This document shows, in pieces, positions 1 through 8,590 of a stretch of DNA of 47,691 bases (positions within the stretch are counted from its first letter, which is position 1; each line of letters starts with the position of its first letter). Under the pieces are notes generated by a model. The model was given only the letters and a program-made list of their open reading frames with translations. It made no database searches and was not told the origin of the DNA. Origin of the DNA: an uncultured Lachnospiraceae bacterium. GTDB taxonomy: Bacteria > Bacillota > Clostridia > Lachnospirales > Lachnospiraceae. The DNA lies in the NCBI GenBank assembly GCA_910578605.1, contig CAJTQG010000004.1:32114-79804 (forward strand), given 5' to 3'. Both the position numbers and the translations under genes were made by a program.

Positions 1-85
1 TTATTAGGATTTCCATATAATAACAGGGAAAAAATTAGTAATTTTTCATAAAATTAGCGGTCAATAAGTAATATAATTGATGTTT

Positions 86-115
86 TTGACAAATTATGAT
101 ATTATATTGTACAAT
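86..115 (+). promoter_or_regulatory. Promoter of the chemoreceptor gene
   Basis: A TTGACA box at 86-91 is followed after 18 bases by TACAAT at 110-115. This would start transcription near 122, about 35 bases ahead of the chemoreceptor ATG. It is read directly from the sequence and is a sigma-A type promoter, not the sigma-D type often used for chemotaxis genes. Confidence 0.55.
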
Positions 116-155
116 AAATAATTTATCGTCTACATAAACAAAAGGAGGAGCGTTA

Positions 156-1628
156 ATGGAGTTAGAGATTTTAAAAAATGAAGAGAGAAGAATGAATTTT
201 ATTATGTTTCTTTTTCTCGCATGTATCCCTTGTGTGGCATTGGCGTATGTTTTATTGTTCAACAATGGATCAGCGAGAGATAGTATCGTTCTTCTGATGG
301 TAGCATCCAATGTGTTGGTTAAGCTATTGCAAAATGTTTTGGGGAAATATGCAAAATATCTGTATATTAGTATTTTGCCTATATGTGGGGTGGTGACTAT
401 TGTGTGTGGTAATCCGGCATCATTCGGTGCAATGGCAGAAGCTTATTTTCTTGTATTGTTTCTTTCAGTGCCATATTATGATGTATCGCTTATTGGAGTG
501 TGTACAGCCGTTACGATAGTGCCCAATGTGATTGCAATGTTTATTTTCCCAGAAGCCTATTTATCAATGTATACTTTTTCCATTTGGATTTTTGTATGGA
601 TGGTTTACCTTTTGGCAGTTCTGGTTGCTGTATTTATTGTACAGAGGGCCCGTTCACTGTTCCTTACAGTGGAGAAAAAGGAACATGAGACGGAGCAGCT
701 GCTTGTGAATGTGAGAAAAGCATTTGAGGAATTGGAAGGCTCCTCGGAGAAAATATATGATTCTTTACATAATTTTGAGTCCAGTACAACAGAGATTGCA
801 TCTTCTACCAGCCAAATTGCAGACAGCGCAGATTTACAGATTCAGCAGGTAAAAGGAAGCTTGGATATCTTCAATGATTTGAACAACAAAATTGAGAACT
901 CCAAGGAAAGAGTTATGCTGACCGTAGAAACTATGCAGCAGCTTAAGAAAAAGAACGACGAGGGTATTCGAGCCATTGAGGAGTTAGGGAATAAATTCCG
1001 GGAAAATATTGCCTCCACTCGTGTGGCTTCAGAGGGTGTCACTTCTTTGGTACACAAATCAAACTCTATCGGAGAAATTATAGAAAGTATCAGTCAGATT
1101 GCCGATCAGACAAACCTTCTTGCTTTAAATGCTGCAATTGAGGCGGCAAGAGCAGGAGAGGCCGGAAAAGGCTTTGCAGTGGTGGCAGATGAAATCAATA
1201 TGCTGTCAGGAGAATCTACAACAGCAACTAGAAAGATTGATGATATTCTGCAGGATGTAATTTCCACAGTAAATGAAGTAAATAAAGTAATGGATAATAA
1301 TAATACAATTGTAGAAGAGTCCAATGAGAAGCTTCACGATACAGTAAAGATATTTGAAAGTATGCTGGATTCCTCAGAAGAGGTGATTACAGTGACGGAT
1401 ATGTTAAAGGCAGAGTTAGAAAATATCATTGGTATTAAAGAGCGTTTGTCAGAGGCAATGGAACAGGTGGAGGAGATTTCTAGAGAGTCTGTACAGAGCA
1501 CAACAGAGATAAGCGCATCTACAGAGGAACAAGCAACAGGAGTGGAAAATATATTAAAATCCATGAAGAACGTACAAGGTGGTATGGAACAACTCTCAGG
1601 GGTGTTGAATTCAAACTTGGATGAGTAA
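156..1628 (+). CDS. Methyl-accepting chemotaxis protein, multi-pass membrane type
   Basis: Chemoreceptor that passes a sensed signal to the CheA kinase. The first 170 residues are hydrophobic and appear to form about six membrane helices with only short loops, so there is no classical periplasmic ligand domain and sensing is probably within the membrane. No clear HAMP domain follows; a long coiled-coil begins near residue 175. The highly conserved signalling tip (residues about 308-350) contains ADQTNLLALNAAIEAARAGE and GKGFAVVADEI, which is diagnostic of the family. The start has a strong AGGAGG about seven bases upstream. No che or flagellar genes lie in the window, so the signalling partners are elsewhere. 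The ligand cannot be inferred. Confidence 0.93.
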   Translation: MELEILKNEERRMNFIMFLFLACIPCVALAYVLLFNNGSARDSIVLLMVASNVLVKLLQNVLGKYAKYLYISILPICGVVTIVCGNPASFGAMAEAYFLVLFLSVPYYDVSLIGVCTAVTIVPNVIAMFIFPEAYLSMYTFSIWIFVWMVYLLAVLVAVFIVQRARSLFLTVEKKEHETEQLLVNVRKAFEELEGSSEKIYDSLHNFESSTTEIASSTSQIADSADLQIQQVKGSLDIFNDLNNKIENSKERVMLTVETMQQLKKKNDEGIRAIEELGNKFRENIASTRVASEGVTSLVHKSNSIGEIIESISQIADQTNLLALNAAIEAARAGEAGKGFAVVADEINMLSGESTTATRKIDDILQDVISTVNEVNKVMDNNNTIVEESNEKLHDTVKIFESMLDSSEEVITVTDMLKAELENIIGIKERLSEAMEQVEEISRESVQSTTEISASTEEQATGVENILKSMKNVQGGMEQLSGVLNSNLDE

Positions 1629-1662
1629 AAACTTCTTCAATATAAAATAGGAATGAGATTAG

Positions 1663-1697
1663 ACGGCATTACCCGTAAAGGGTGTGCCGTTTTTTTA
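1663..1697 (+). terminator. Rho-independent terminator after the chemoreceptor
   Basis: ACGGCA pairs with TGCCGT, and inside it TACCC pairs with GGGTG around a GTAAA loop. A run of seven T follows. It lies 35 bases after the chemoreceptor stop codon. Confidence 0.9.
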
Positions 1698-1865
1698 TGG
1701 ATGGGATTGCTGAAAGTGCATTGACAATAAATAATGGTAGATTACGTCCTGTCCTGCACTTAAGGAGAACAGAAGTATATACCTTCTGCAAGATTTACAG
1801 GGTTAAAGTTAAAAAGATAAAAATAAATATATGAGAATAAGTCAATTTCTCTAGGGGATACATCA

Positions 1866-1894
1866 TTGATAACCAAAATCATGTACCATATAAT
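1866..1894 (+). promoter_or_regulatory. Promoter of the secreted GH2 glycosidase gene
   Basis: TTGATA (1866-1871), a 17-base spacer and TATAAT (1889-1894) form a near-consensus sigma-A promoter. The transcript would start near 1901 and carry a leader of about 119 bases. The rest of the 391-base gap between 1629 and 2019 holds the upstream terminator and a folded leader, and I see no gene in it. Confidence 0.7.
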
Positions 1895-1931
1895 TTATCA
1901 TGAAAGTTGTAAACAGTTTCTATATATCACC

Positions 1932-1993
1932 CTTGAATTTGCCAATGCTGGTGTAATCCGGCAGGTGTACCCGCTTTGTTCTGTGGATTCAAG
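1932..1993 (+). other. Folded leader of the GH2 gene
   Basis: CTTGAAT (1932-1938) is perfectly complementary to ATTCAAG (1987-1993). It encloses about 48 bases that contain a smaller GCC/GGC pairing and two GGTGTA copies. The domain ends about eight bases before the ribosome binding site of the GH2 gene. It matches no riboswitch class I can recall. Confidence 0.4.
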
Positions 1994-2019
1994 AGATAAC
2001 ATTATAAGGAGGAAGGTAT

Positions 2020-5000
2020 ATGAGATATGGTAAAAAGATAGTGGCAGCGGCAATGGCAGCTGTGATGTGTGTATCCGGCATTCAATATGTGCCCCCTGTA
2101 CTGGCAGCGGATGATACAAACTGCAGTGTCAAGACAGGAAAAGAGGCAGTGGATTTTCAGGTGCCCATTCAGACAGCCAGCGGCCGAAATGAAAGCTATG
2201 CAAAGGAAATTGATGGAGAGTGGCTTTTTGGGGGAAAAGGACTGTCTGCAGCCAATGCTCTAAGCGCAGACCGTTCCCAGTGGAATAAAGTTACGATTCC
2301 TCACACGTGGAATGGAGCAGACGCAGAGGACGGTGGGGGCAATTATGCAAGGGGAATTTACTGGTATCACAAGGAACTTCAGGTGACAAAGGAGATGCTT
2401 CAAAAGCGGGTATATGTGGAATTTCTAGGCTCCAACACCCAGACAACCTTGTATGTAAATGGAAAAAAGGCAGGAAACACCCACAAGGGAGGATATACAA
2501 CATTTCGATATGATGTGACAGAACTAGTCAAGGAGGGAAGTAACACATTAGATGTGTGCGTGGACAATACATATACTCACACAATAGCCCCCATATCCGG
2601 TGACTTTAATATGTATGGAGGAATATACCGCCGTGTCTATCTGGTGATGGTAGATAAGGTACATGTGGATTTGGAGAAAAACGGTTCCTCCGGTTTAGTG
2701 TTAAAGACAGGCAATATGAGAAGTCAGCAGGCGCCAGCCGATTTGGGACAGTTTGACATTCAGGCAGATATTGTCAATGATTCTGCACAGGAGAAAACCG
2801 TGACGGTAGTGGCATCTGTGGAGGGTGACAATGCACCGGCTCCTATTGAGAAGCAAATTACCATCGGAGCAAACAGCAGCCGGAAATTTAGTGAACACTG
2901 CACTGTGAATAATCCTACTTTATGGGAGGGAGTGCGGTATGAAAAGGATGGGGACAACAGCAAGGTTGGATATCAATATAAGGTAACTTTGGAGATAAAA
3001 GAGGGGGAAACGGTAATTGACAAGGTGGAGGATAAGCTGGGATTCCGCTACTTCTGGATTGACACAAAGGAAAACGGAGAGAAGGGGGAAGGATTTTTCT
3101 TAAACGGCAAAAAATTTCCTCTTCGGGGTGTAAACCGCCACTCTTACCTGAAAGGGGTAGGAAGCGCCATGACGGAAAAGCAGCACCAGGATGATATGGA
3201 AATCATGAAAGAGCTTGGAGTCAATACAATTCGCCTATGTCACTATCCCCAGACAGATTATTTTTATGATTTGTGTGATGAAAATGGTATCATAGTGTGG
3301 ACGGAGATTCCTCTTGTCAACGAGGTGAGAGCAACAGATGAATTTAAAAATATTACAAAGCAGCAATTGACAGAGTTGATTTCACAGCAGTTTAACAGAC
3401 CTTCCGTATGCTTCTGGGGATTGGAAAATGAAATCGGTAATGGTCAAAGCTTGACAGATGCCAAAGCAAACGAAAATTTGGCGGCAGCAAAAAAAATTAT
3501 GTGGGAGCTGGATGCTCTGGCAAAGGAATTAGATACAACAGGCCGCTATACAACCCAGGCGGTGAACAGAGATTACAGTATGGATTACAATAAGCCGGAT
3601 TCCGTCAATCAAGATTTTGATACGAATGTAGGGTGGAAATCTGATACAGTGGCATGGAACATTTATCCGGGGTGGTATCCGGACGCTAACTTTTACGGAA
3701 CCTTTGATGATGTAATGAAGCGCAAAACAGCGTTGGACAGCCGTTCTATGGGAATTTCCGAGTATGGATGGGGCGCTAATGTAAATCAGCATGAGGCATA
3801 TCCCCAATTGGGAGTTAATGAGCTTACTGCGGGGGGAAAATGGCATCCGGAGGAGTATCAAAATATAATGAACGAGAAAGCCCTGGAATATATTAACAAC
3901 CATGACGAACTGTGGGGTACTTATTATTGGGTAATGTTTGACTTTGCAGTGGACAGCAGAAATGAAGGGTCTCAGCCGGCATTGAACGATAAAGGCTTAG
4001 TGACGGCAGACCGCCAGACGAAAAAGGACAGTTTTTATTTGTATAAGGCAAACTGGAATAAAAAGGATTCCTTTACCTATATTACCAGCCGAAGATGGAC
4101 GAAGCGCAGCAGTTCCCAGACTTATGTGAAGGTATATTCTAACTGTGATGAGGTGGAATTGTTTGTGAACAACCAGAGCCTTGGAAAGATGGAAGCAAAA
4201 GGAAACGGTGTGTTCCTGTTAGAAAATGTGGCATTGTCTGTAGGTGATGTGAATATAAAGGCAGTTGGTGTGAACAACGGGGATGCTTCGGAATATACGG
4301 ATACCTGCACATGGGTGAGAGAGATTTCCAATCAGCCGGATTTAGAGTCGAAGGATTTTGCGGTGGATACAAAGGAAAAAACAATTGTGGTAGAAAATAA
4401 TGTGACATGGAAGGAATTTAAAGAAAAGGTAAAGGGGGTTAACAATGCGGTTTATAAAATGTATGACAATGATACAGAGATTACAGAGGACACGGTTCTG
4501 ATTGTTCCCGGCATGAGGATTCATGTCATTGCCGAGGATAAGGTTACAGAGGCAGACTACACCGTTGTCTCCTCCAATCTGTGTCTAAATAAGACCGTAA
4601 ATGTAAGCAGCAACGAGACAGGGAATGTTGGGAAAAATGCGGTGGATGGCAACAGCGGCACAAAATGGACGGCAGTGAACGGCACTTACCCTCAGACCAT
4701 TACCATTGATTTGGCGAAGCCATACCAGTTAGGTGATTTGACTTTGATGTGGGATGCCAAGGGGGGAAAACGTTCCTATGGTTATGTAGTATCCGTGAGT
4801 GAGAACGGCACAGATTATATGGACATTATTAACCGCAGGAATAATACAGATGTGGGAACGATTACAGAGTCTATGTGGCTGACAAAGGCACGTTATATTA
4901 AAATTACGGCAACTAGCTGTAATGAGGCAGGCTGGGCTACTTTGTTTGAGGTGAAGGCAGATGGATATAGTATGACTTCCGAGAAATATACCATTGATGA

Positions 5001-6771
5001 TATTCATCGACTGATTGTTGTGGATGAGATTCCTACTACAGGGCTGGCAGACAGTACATTCAGCAGTAATTTGACCGTAGACGGCAATTATACATGCAAA
5101 ATGAACTACAGCAGCGGATGGATACATGGAGGAAACACCGTTGATATTCTGAACCAGAAGGGTGAGGTGGTGACAACCTACACCATCTGTACGGAAGATA
5201 CAAAGGATAAGTATATTAAGACGGTGGAGGCTGAAAAGTTAATTTTAAACAAATCAGAGGAAAGCTTGGGAGTGGGAAGTACAGTGCAGCTGAAATCAGT
5301 GGTATTGCCTACGAATGCATCCAATACAGCAGTTACTTACAAGAGCAGCGACGATACGGTAGCTTCCGTAAATGCACAAGGTTTGGTAAAGGCAAAGAAA
5401 GCAGGAAAGACAAAGATTACAGCAACATTGGCAAATGGTGTCAGCGCTTCTTGTGAACTGATAGTAAATGATTATGCCAACTTAAAGCCTGTGGTTGTAC
5501 TGCCATTTGACAAAGCCGGCGAGGTTACATTACATGGAGGCGCAAAGCTTACAAAGGATCCTGACAACACAAACAATCAAGTGCTTTTAGTGGATGCGGG
5601 AGCCGGCGGAAAGAATGGTAATTATGCCATTGCAGCAAACAGTTTGAAATCATATGATTTTTCAAATGGGGTTACCATATCTATGAACGTGAGACCAAAT
5701 GCAAATTCCAGCGACTGGAATTACTTGTTTGCTATCGGACAGACGAAGAGTCACGGCACATATAATTATTGTGACGGCACCATTGGTTTTATTGCAAGAC
5801 ACGGAGACCCATACGAAGCACATTTTCCAGGGGATGGATGGGTACAGAATAATCCGGTTAACAGCAATTATAGTTTCTTTACAACAGCGGCAAATGCAAA
5901 CAAATGGCATCGCATTACCTATGTGTATTCCAGGTCTGAGGTATGTCTCTACGTAGATGGTATTCTGACATGTAAGTGGTCTGCCTCCGGCATAAGCGGT
6001 GTGTTGGCAGCGTTGAATCAAGGACATTTAGTGATTGGAGCAGGAGCATCCGAAGGGGAGCTGGAAAACTTTGGCGGATATGTGGATGATGTTTATGTAT
6101 ACAGCGGTGCATTGGACAGTACAGCAGTATCTGCAATCGGAAAGGGAACACAAAAACCAGGTCAGCCCACAACTCCTACAACACCCACAAAGCCGACAAA
6201 ACCAAACACCAATGGAGGAATCCAAAAGAAGGCTGCGTCCATTACAGTTTCGGCAAGGAATTACAAGTACGGAACTAAAACCTTGTATCTGGTAAAAGGA
6301 AAAACAGCTCAGTTAAGAACAGTGGTATTACCTGCTAAAGCAAAGCAGGGGGCAGTTTACAAATCCAGTGCTACAAAGATAGCAACAGTGACACAAAGCG
6401 GTAAGATAAAAGGAAAGAAAGCGGGAACGGCTAAGATTACCGTAACCTTGGCAGACGGAGTAAAGAAAACAACAATCACAGTGAAGGTTGTAAAAAAAGC
6501 AAAGGTGAATAAGAAGCTTTCCTTAAAGTCAAAGAAAAAAATAGTATTGAAAAAGAAAAACGCAGCTTCCCAGATTAAGACAAAGGGCTTGACTGCAAAG
6601 ACAACTAGCATAGAAACTTATAAAGTGATAAAAGGTAAGAAATATATTAAGGTAGACAAATATGGCAAGATTACCTGTAAGGTGAAGCCGACGAAGAAGG
6701 CAAAAAAAGCCGAGGTGAAGGTGACATGCGGCAAGAAATCCATTGTCATTAAGATTACAATTAAAAAATAA
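2020..6771 (+). CDS. Secreted multidomain GH2 glycosidase (beta-galactosidase-like)
   Basis: Extracellular glycoside hydrolase of 1583 residues, probably removing beta-linked galactose or a related sugar from complex glycans. A signal peptide ends near residue 29 (LAAD). Residues about 45-340 form the GH2 sandwich and Ig-like domains. The catalytic barrel follows, with the acid/base glutamate in WGLENEIGN (E471) and the likely nucleophile in SEYGWG (E581). After it come a discoidin/F5-8C carbohydrate-binding domain (about 855-985, DGNSGTKWTA), a bacterial Ig-like Big_2 domain (about 1070-1152), a LamG-like domain (about 1155-1375), a Pro/Thr linker and a second Ig-like domain. The last 80 residues are extremely lysine-rich. 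No LPXTG or S-layer anchor is seen. The start follows AAGGAGGAAG. Exact substrate specificity is inferred only at family level. Confidence 0.9.
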   Translation: MRYGKKIVAAAMAAVMCVSGIQYVPPVLAADDTNCSVKTGKEAVDFQVPIQTASGRNESYAKEIDGEWLFGGKGLSAANALSADRSQWNKVTIPHTWNGADAEDGGGNYARGIYWYHKELQVTKEMLQKRVYVEFLGSNTQTTLYVNGKKAGNTHKGGYTTFRYDVTELVKEGSNTLDVCVDNTYTHTIAPISGDFNMYGGIYRRVYLVMVDKVHVDLEKNGSSGLVLKTGNMRSQQAPADLGQFDIQADIVNDSAQEKTVTVVASVEGDNAPAPIEKQITIGANSSRKFSEHCTVNNPTLWEGVRYEKDGDNSKVGYQYKVTLEIKEGETVIDKVEDKLGFRYFWIDTKENGEKGEGFFLNGKKFPLRGVNRHSYLKGVGSAMTEKQHQDDMEIMKELGVNTIRLCHYPQTDYFYDLCDENGIIVWTEIPLVNEVRATDEFKNITKQQLTELISQQFNRPSVCFWGLENEIGNGQSLTDAKANENLAAAKKIMWELDALAKELDTTGRYTTQAVNRDYSMDYNKPDSVNQDFDTNVGWKSDTVAWNIYPGWYPDANFYGTFDDVMKRKTALDSRSMGISEYGWGANVNQHEAYPQLGVNELTAGGKWHPEEYQNIMNEKALEYINNHDELWGTYYWVMFDFAVDSRNEGSQPALNDKGLVTADRQTKKDSFYLYKANWNKKDSFTYITSRRWTKRSSSQTYVKVYSNCDEVELFVNNQSLGKMEAKGNGVFLLENVALSVGDVNIKAVGVNNGDASEYTDTCTWVREISNQPDLESKDFAVDTKEKTIVVENNVTWKEFKEKVKGVNNAVYKMYDNDTEITEDTVLIVPGMRIHVIAEDKVTEADYTVVSSNLCLNKTVNVSSNETGNVGKNAVDGNSGTKWTAVNGTYPQTITIDLAKPYQLGDLTLMWDAKGGKRSYGYVVSVSENGTDYMDIINRRNNTDVGTITESMWLTKARYIKITATSCNEAGWATLFEVKADGYSMTSEKYTIDDIHRLIVVDEIPTTGLADSTFSSNLTVDGNYTCKMNYSSGWIHGGNTVDILNQKGEVVTTYTICTEDTKDKYIKTVEAEKLILNKSEESLGVGSTVQLKSVVLPTNASNTAVTYKSSDDTVASVNAQGLVKAKKAGKTKITATLANGVSASCELIVNDYANLKPVVVLPFDKAGEVTLHGGAKLTKDPDNTNNQVLLVDAGAGGKNGNYAIAANSLKSYDFSNGVTISMNVRPNANSSDWNYLFAIGQTKSHGTYNYCDGTIGFIARHGDPYEAHFPGDGWVQNNPVNSNYSFFTTAANANKWHRITYVYSRSEVCLYVDGILTCKWSASGISGVLAALNQGHLVIGAGASEGELENFGGYVDDVYVYSGALDSTAVSAIGKGTQKPGQPTTPTTPTKPTKPNTNGGIQKKAASITVSARNYKYGTKTLYLVKGKTAQLRTVVLPAKAKQGAVYKSSATKIATVTQSGKIKGKKAGTAKITVTLADGVKKTTITVKVVKKAKVNKKLSLKSKKKIVLKKKNAASQIKTKGLTAKTTSIETYKVIKGKKYIKVDKYGKITCKVKPTKKAKKAEVKVTCGKKSIVIKITIKK

Positions 6772-6810
6772 AAAAGTTACAATAATAATTTCATAGAAAA
6801 AAATTTTGTT

Positions 6811-6847
6811 GGCGGTGCCGGTTTGAATGATTCAAATTGACACCGCC
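6811..6847 (+). terminator. Strong hairpin after the GH2 gene
   Basis: GGCGGTG pairs with CACCGCC, and inside it TTTGAA pairs with TTCAAA around TGA. There is no T run on the plus strand after it, whereas on the minus strand the hairpin is followed by a T-rich tract. It lies 40 bases after the GH2 stop and probably ends that transcript, but its form is not canonical. Confidence 0.5.
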
Positions 6848-6972
6848 ATTCTATGTGGTATTATCTATATATGGATTCCCGCCGGAATAAGTCAAGGAGC
6901 TTAGAAGAAAATATTGGGACAATGGGCGGGTGCAGACTAGATATGAATGCAATTTATTGAGGTGGTGCGGCT

Positions 6973-7668
6973 ATGAATTATAACATTGCAGTGTGTGACG
7001 ACTGTCAGCCAGATACAGCTTATGTGGCTTCTCTTGTTAAGGAGTGGGCTGCTATTTCTGGAAATCATATAGTGATGAAAGAATTTCAATCAGCGGAGGA
7101 ATTTCTGTTTCACTATGAAGATGACAAGAAATATGATATATTGCTGCTAGATATTGAGATGAAACAGATGAACGGGGTGGAGCTTGCCAAGAAAATCCGC
7201 ATGGGAGACAGGGAAGTGCAGATTATTTTTATTTCAGGCTATCATGATTATATTGGGGACGGCTATGATGTGGAGGCTCTCCACTATATTTTGAAACCTG
7301 TTCAAAAGGAGAAGTTATTTGCTGTTTTAAATCGCGCCTGTGAAAAGTTGAAAAAGAATGAGGCGGCTTTGTTTTTGGAGCTGCCGGATGGAATGGAGCG
7401 CATTCCCTTATATGAAATACGCTATATAGAAGTTCGCTCTAACTATGTAACAGTGCATGGAACAAAGGATTATACCGTAAAGGCTACTTTGGCCAGTGTG
7501 GAGAGTGAGTTGGATGAAAGATTTTTTAAGGTGGGACGTTCTTTTGTAGTAAATATGAATTATATTCGTAAAATATCAAAAAAGGAAGTGAGTTTGGAGG
7601 GAGACATATTTGTGCCATTGTCCAGAGGATATTACCAGCCTCTCAATCGTGCATTTATTGATTTGTGA
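6973..7668 (+). CDS. LytTR-family response regulator (AgrA/VirR-like)
   Basis: DNA-binding response regulator of 231 residues. The N-terminal receiver has the acidic pair in VCDD and the phospho-acceptor aspartate at about residue 60 (LLLDIEM). The C-terminal half is a LytTR domain (about 125-230) with the typical IRYIEVRSNYVTVHG and FFKVGRSFVVNMNYI segments, which bind paired direct repeats. The GTG/ATG context shows GAGGTGG upstream of ATG 6973. The gene is followed 39 bases later by its kinase. A LytTR-type direct repeat lies just downstream at 8371-8401, ahead of the ABC transporter genes, and is the obvious target. No agrB/agrD-like peptide gene is present. Confidence 0.93.
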   Translation: MNYNIAVCDDCQPDTAYVASLVKEWAAISGNHIVMKEFQSAEEFLFHYEDDKKYDILLLDIEMKQMNGVELAKKIRMGDREVQIIFISGYHDYIGDGYDVEALHYILKPVQKEKLFAVLNRACEKLKKNEAALFLELPDGMERIPLYEIRYIEVRSNYVTVHGTKDYTVKATLASVESELDERFFKVGRSFVVNMNYIRKISKKEVSLEGDIFVPLSRGYYQPLNRAFIDL

Positions 7669-7707
7669 GGAAAAAATTTTAATGTTTGATGGAAACAGGA
7701 GGATAGG

Positions 7708-8370
7708 ATGTCATTATTTTCAAAGCAGATAGATAAAAGGATTGGAGCTTATCAAAAGGAGTTAATTGCAACCCATTATGCCGAGGTGGAAAATATGTAC
7801 AGGCAGATACGGGGGTGGCGCCATGATTACAGAAATCATATACAAACAATGAAGGCTTATGCCGCCACAGGTGATTTGCCTGCTATCTGTGAATATTTAG
7901 AAAAGCTGGATACGGATTTGTCTACGGTGGATACGGTGTTAAAAACAGGAAATAAGATGGCGGACGCCATTATTAACAGCAAAATATCCCTCGCCAATGG
8001 GAAACATATACTGGTGAAGGCGGATGCCAATATCCCCGTTGCCCTGACCATATCGGAGATTGATTTGTGCGTCATTATCGGAAACCTTTTTGATAATGCC
8101 ATTGAGGCGTCCCTTGCCCTGCCGGAGGACAAGCGTATGATACGGGTATATATGGATATGAAAAATACTCAGCTTTACATGTCGTTTACCAATTTTACCG
8201 CAGGGGGAAAGCTGAAGAAAAACGGTGGTATTTTTAAAACGACAAAGGGAGAGGGACATGGTTTCGGTCTAGTGAGAATTGACGATATTGTGAAGCGTTA
8301 CGGGGGATATTTGTCACGCAACAGCGAGGAGGGGGCATTTACAACAGAGATACTTCTTCCACAGAAATAA
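7708..8370 (+). CDS. Short cytosolic GHKL-type sensor histidine kinase
   Basis: Kinase of the AgrC-type GHKL family, partner of the LytTR regulator just upstream. The H-box is RHDYRNHIQTMK at about residues 33-44, the N-box is IIGNLFDNAIEAS, and a glycine-rich GHGFGLVRIDDIV stretch closes the ATPase domain. AgrC-like kinases usually carry five to seven membrane helices ahead of this region. Here the protein is only 220 residues and starts directly with a short amphipathic segment. An in-frame stop at 7687-7689 and a strong AGGAGG at 7697-7702 show that ATG 7708 is the true start, so the missing membrane domain is not an annotation error. The signal it reads must come from the cytoplasm or from a partner protein. 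Confidence 0.9.
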   Translation: MSLFSKQIDKRIGAYQKELIATHYAEVENMYRQIRGWRHDYRNHIQTMKAYAATGDLPAICEYLEKLDTDLSTVDTVLKTGNKMADAIINSKISLANGKHILVKADANIPVALTISEIDLCVIIGNLFDNAIEASLALPEDKRMIRVYMDMKNTQLYMSFTNFTAGGKLKKNGGIFKTTKGEGHGFGLVRIDDIVKRYGGYLSRNSEEGAFTTEILLPQK

Positions 8371-8401
8371 GCAGTTCATCCCCCCGTTTTTACCATTCAT
8401 C
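8371..8401 (+). promoter_or_regulatory. LytTR-type direct-repeat operator
   Basis: GCAGTTCAT (8371-8379) and ACCATTCAT (8392-8400) are two 9-base direct repeats, each followed by a run of C. They are separated by 12 bases, giving a 21-base period or two helical turns. This spacing and the GTT/ATT core fit established AgrA/VirR-class LytTR sites. The repeats begin immediately after the kinase stop codon and lie at about -75 to -45 relative to the expected transporter transcript start. Confidence 0.75.
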
Positions 8402-8430
8402 CCCCATAACAGACGACTATGGAAAATATG

Positions 8431-8439
8431 TGGTACGAT
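8431..8439 (+). promoter_or_regulatory. Extended -10 of the ABC transporter operon
   Basis: TGG followed by TACGAT (8434-8439) is an extended -10 box with no recognisable -35 at 8411-8416. A poor -35 with an activator site just upstream is the usual layout of a promoter that depends on a LytTR activator. The transcript would start near 8446 with a leader of about 145 bases that contains the tandem octamer ATGCTTGC. Confidence 0.5.
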
Positions 8440-8590
8440 ACTAGGGTCAAGAGTTCAAGATGCCCTTCATGCTTGCATGCTTGCGGGAATTGTAAAGCAA
8501 TGAAGCAATCCGTCGGTATCGGTTGGGGTAAAAAACCAAAGTAGTAATCTGTTTGTTTGAAAGGTGAAAGGAGAAGGATGGTGATGTGAT

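Noticed and set aside
1906..1920. Possible catabolite-response element upstream of the GH2 gene
   Set aside because: TGAAAGTTGTAAACA resembles a cre only at its edges and lacks the central CG.
3529..5127. Long minus-strand open frames within the GH2 gene (124 and 132 codons)
   Set aside because: They lie opposite a gene with clear domain evidence, have no ribosome binding sites and encode no recognisable product.
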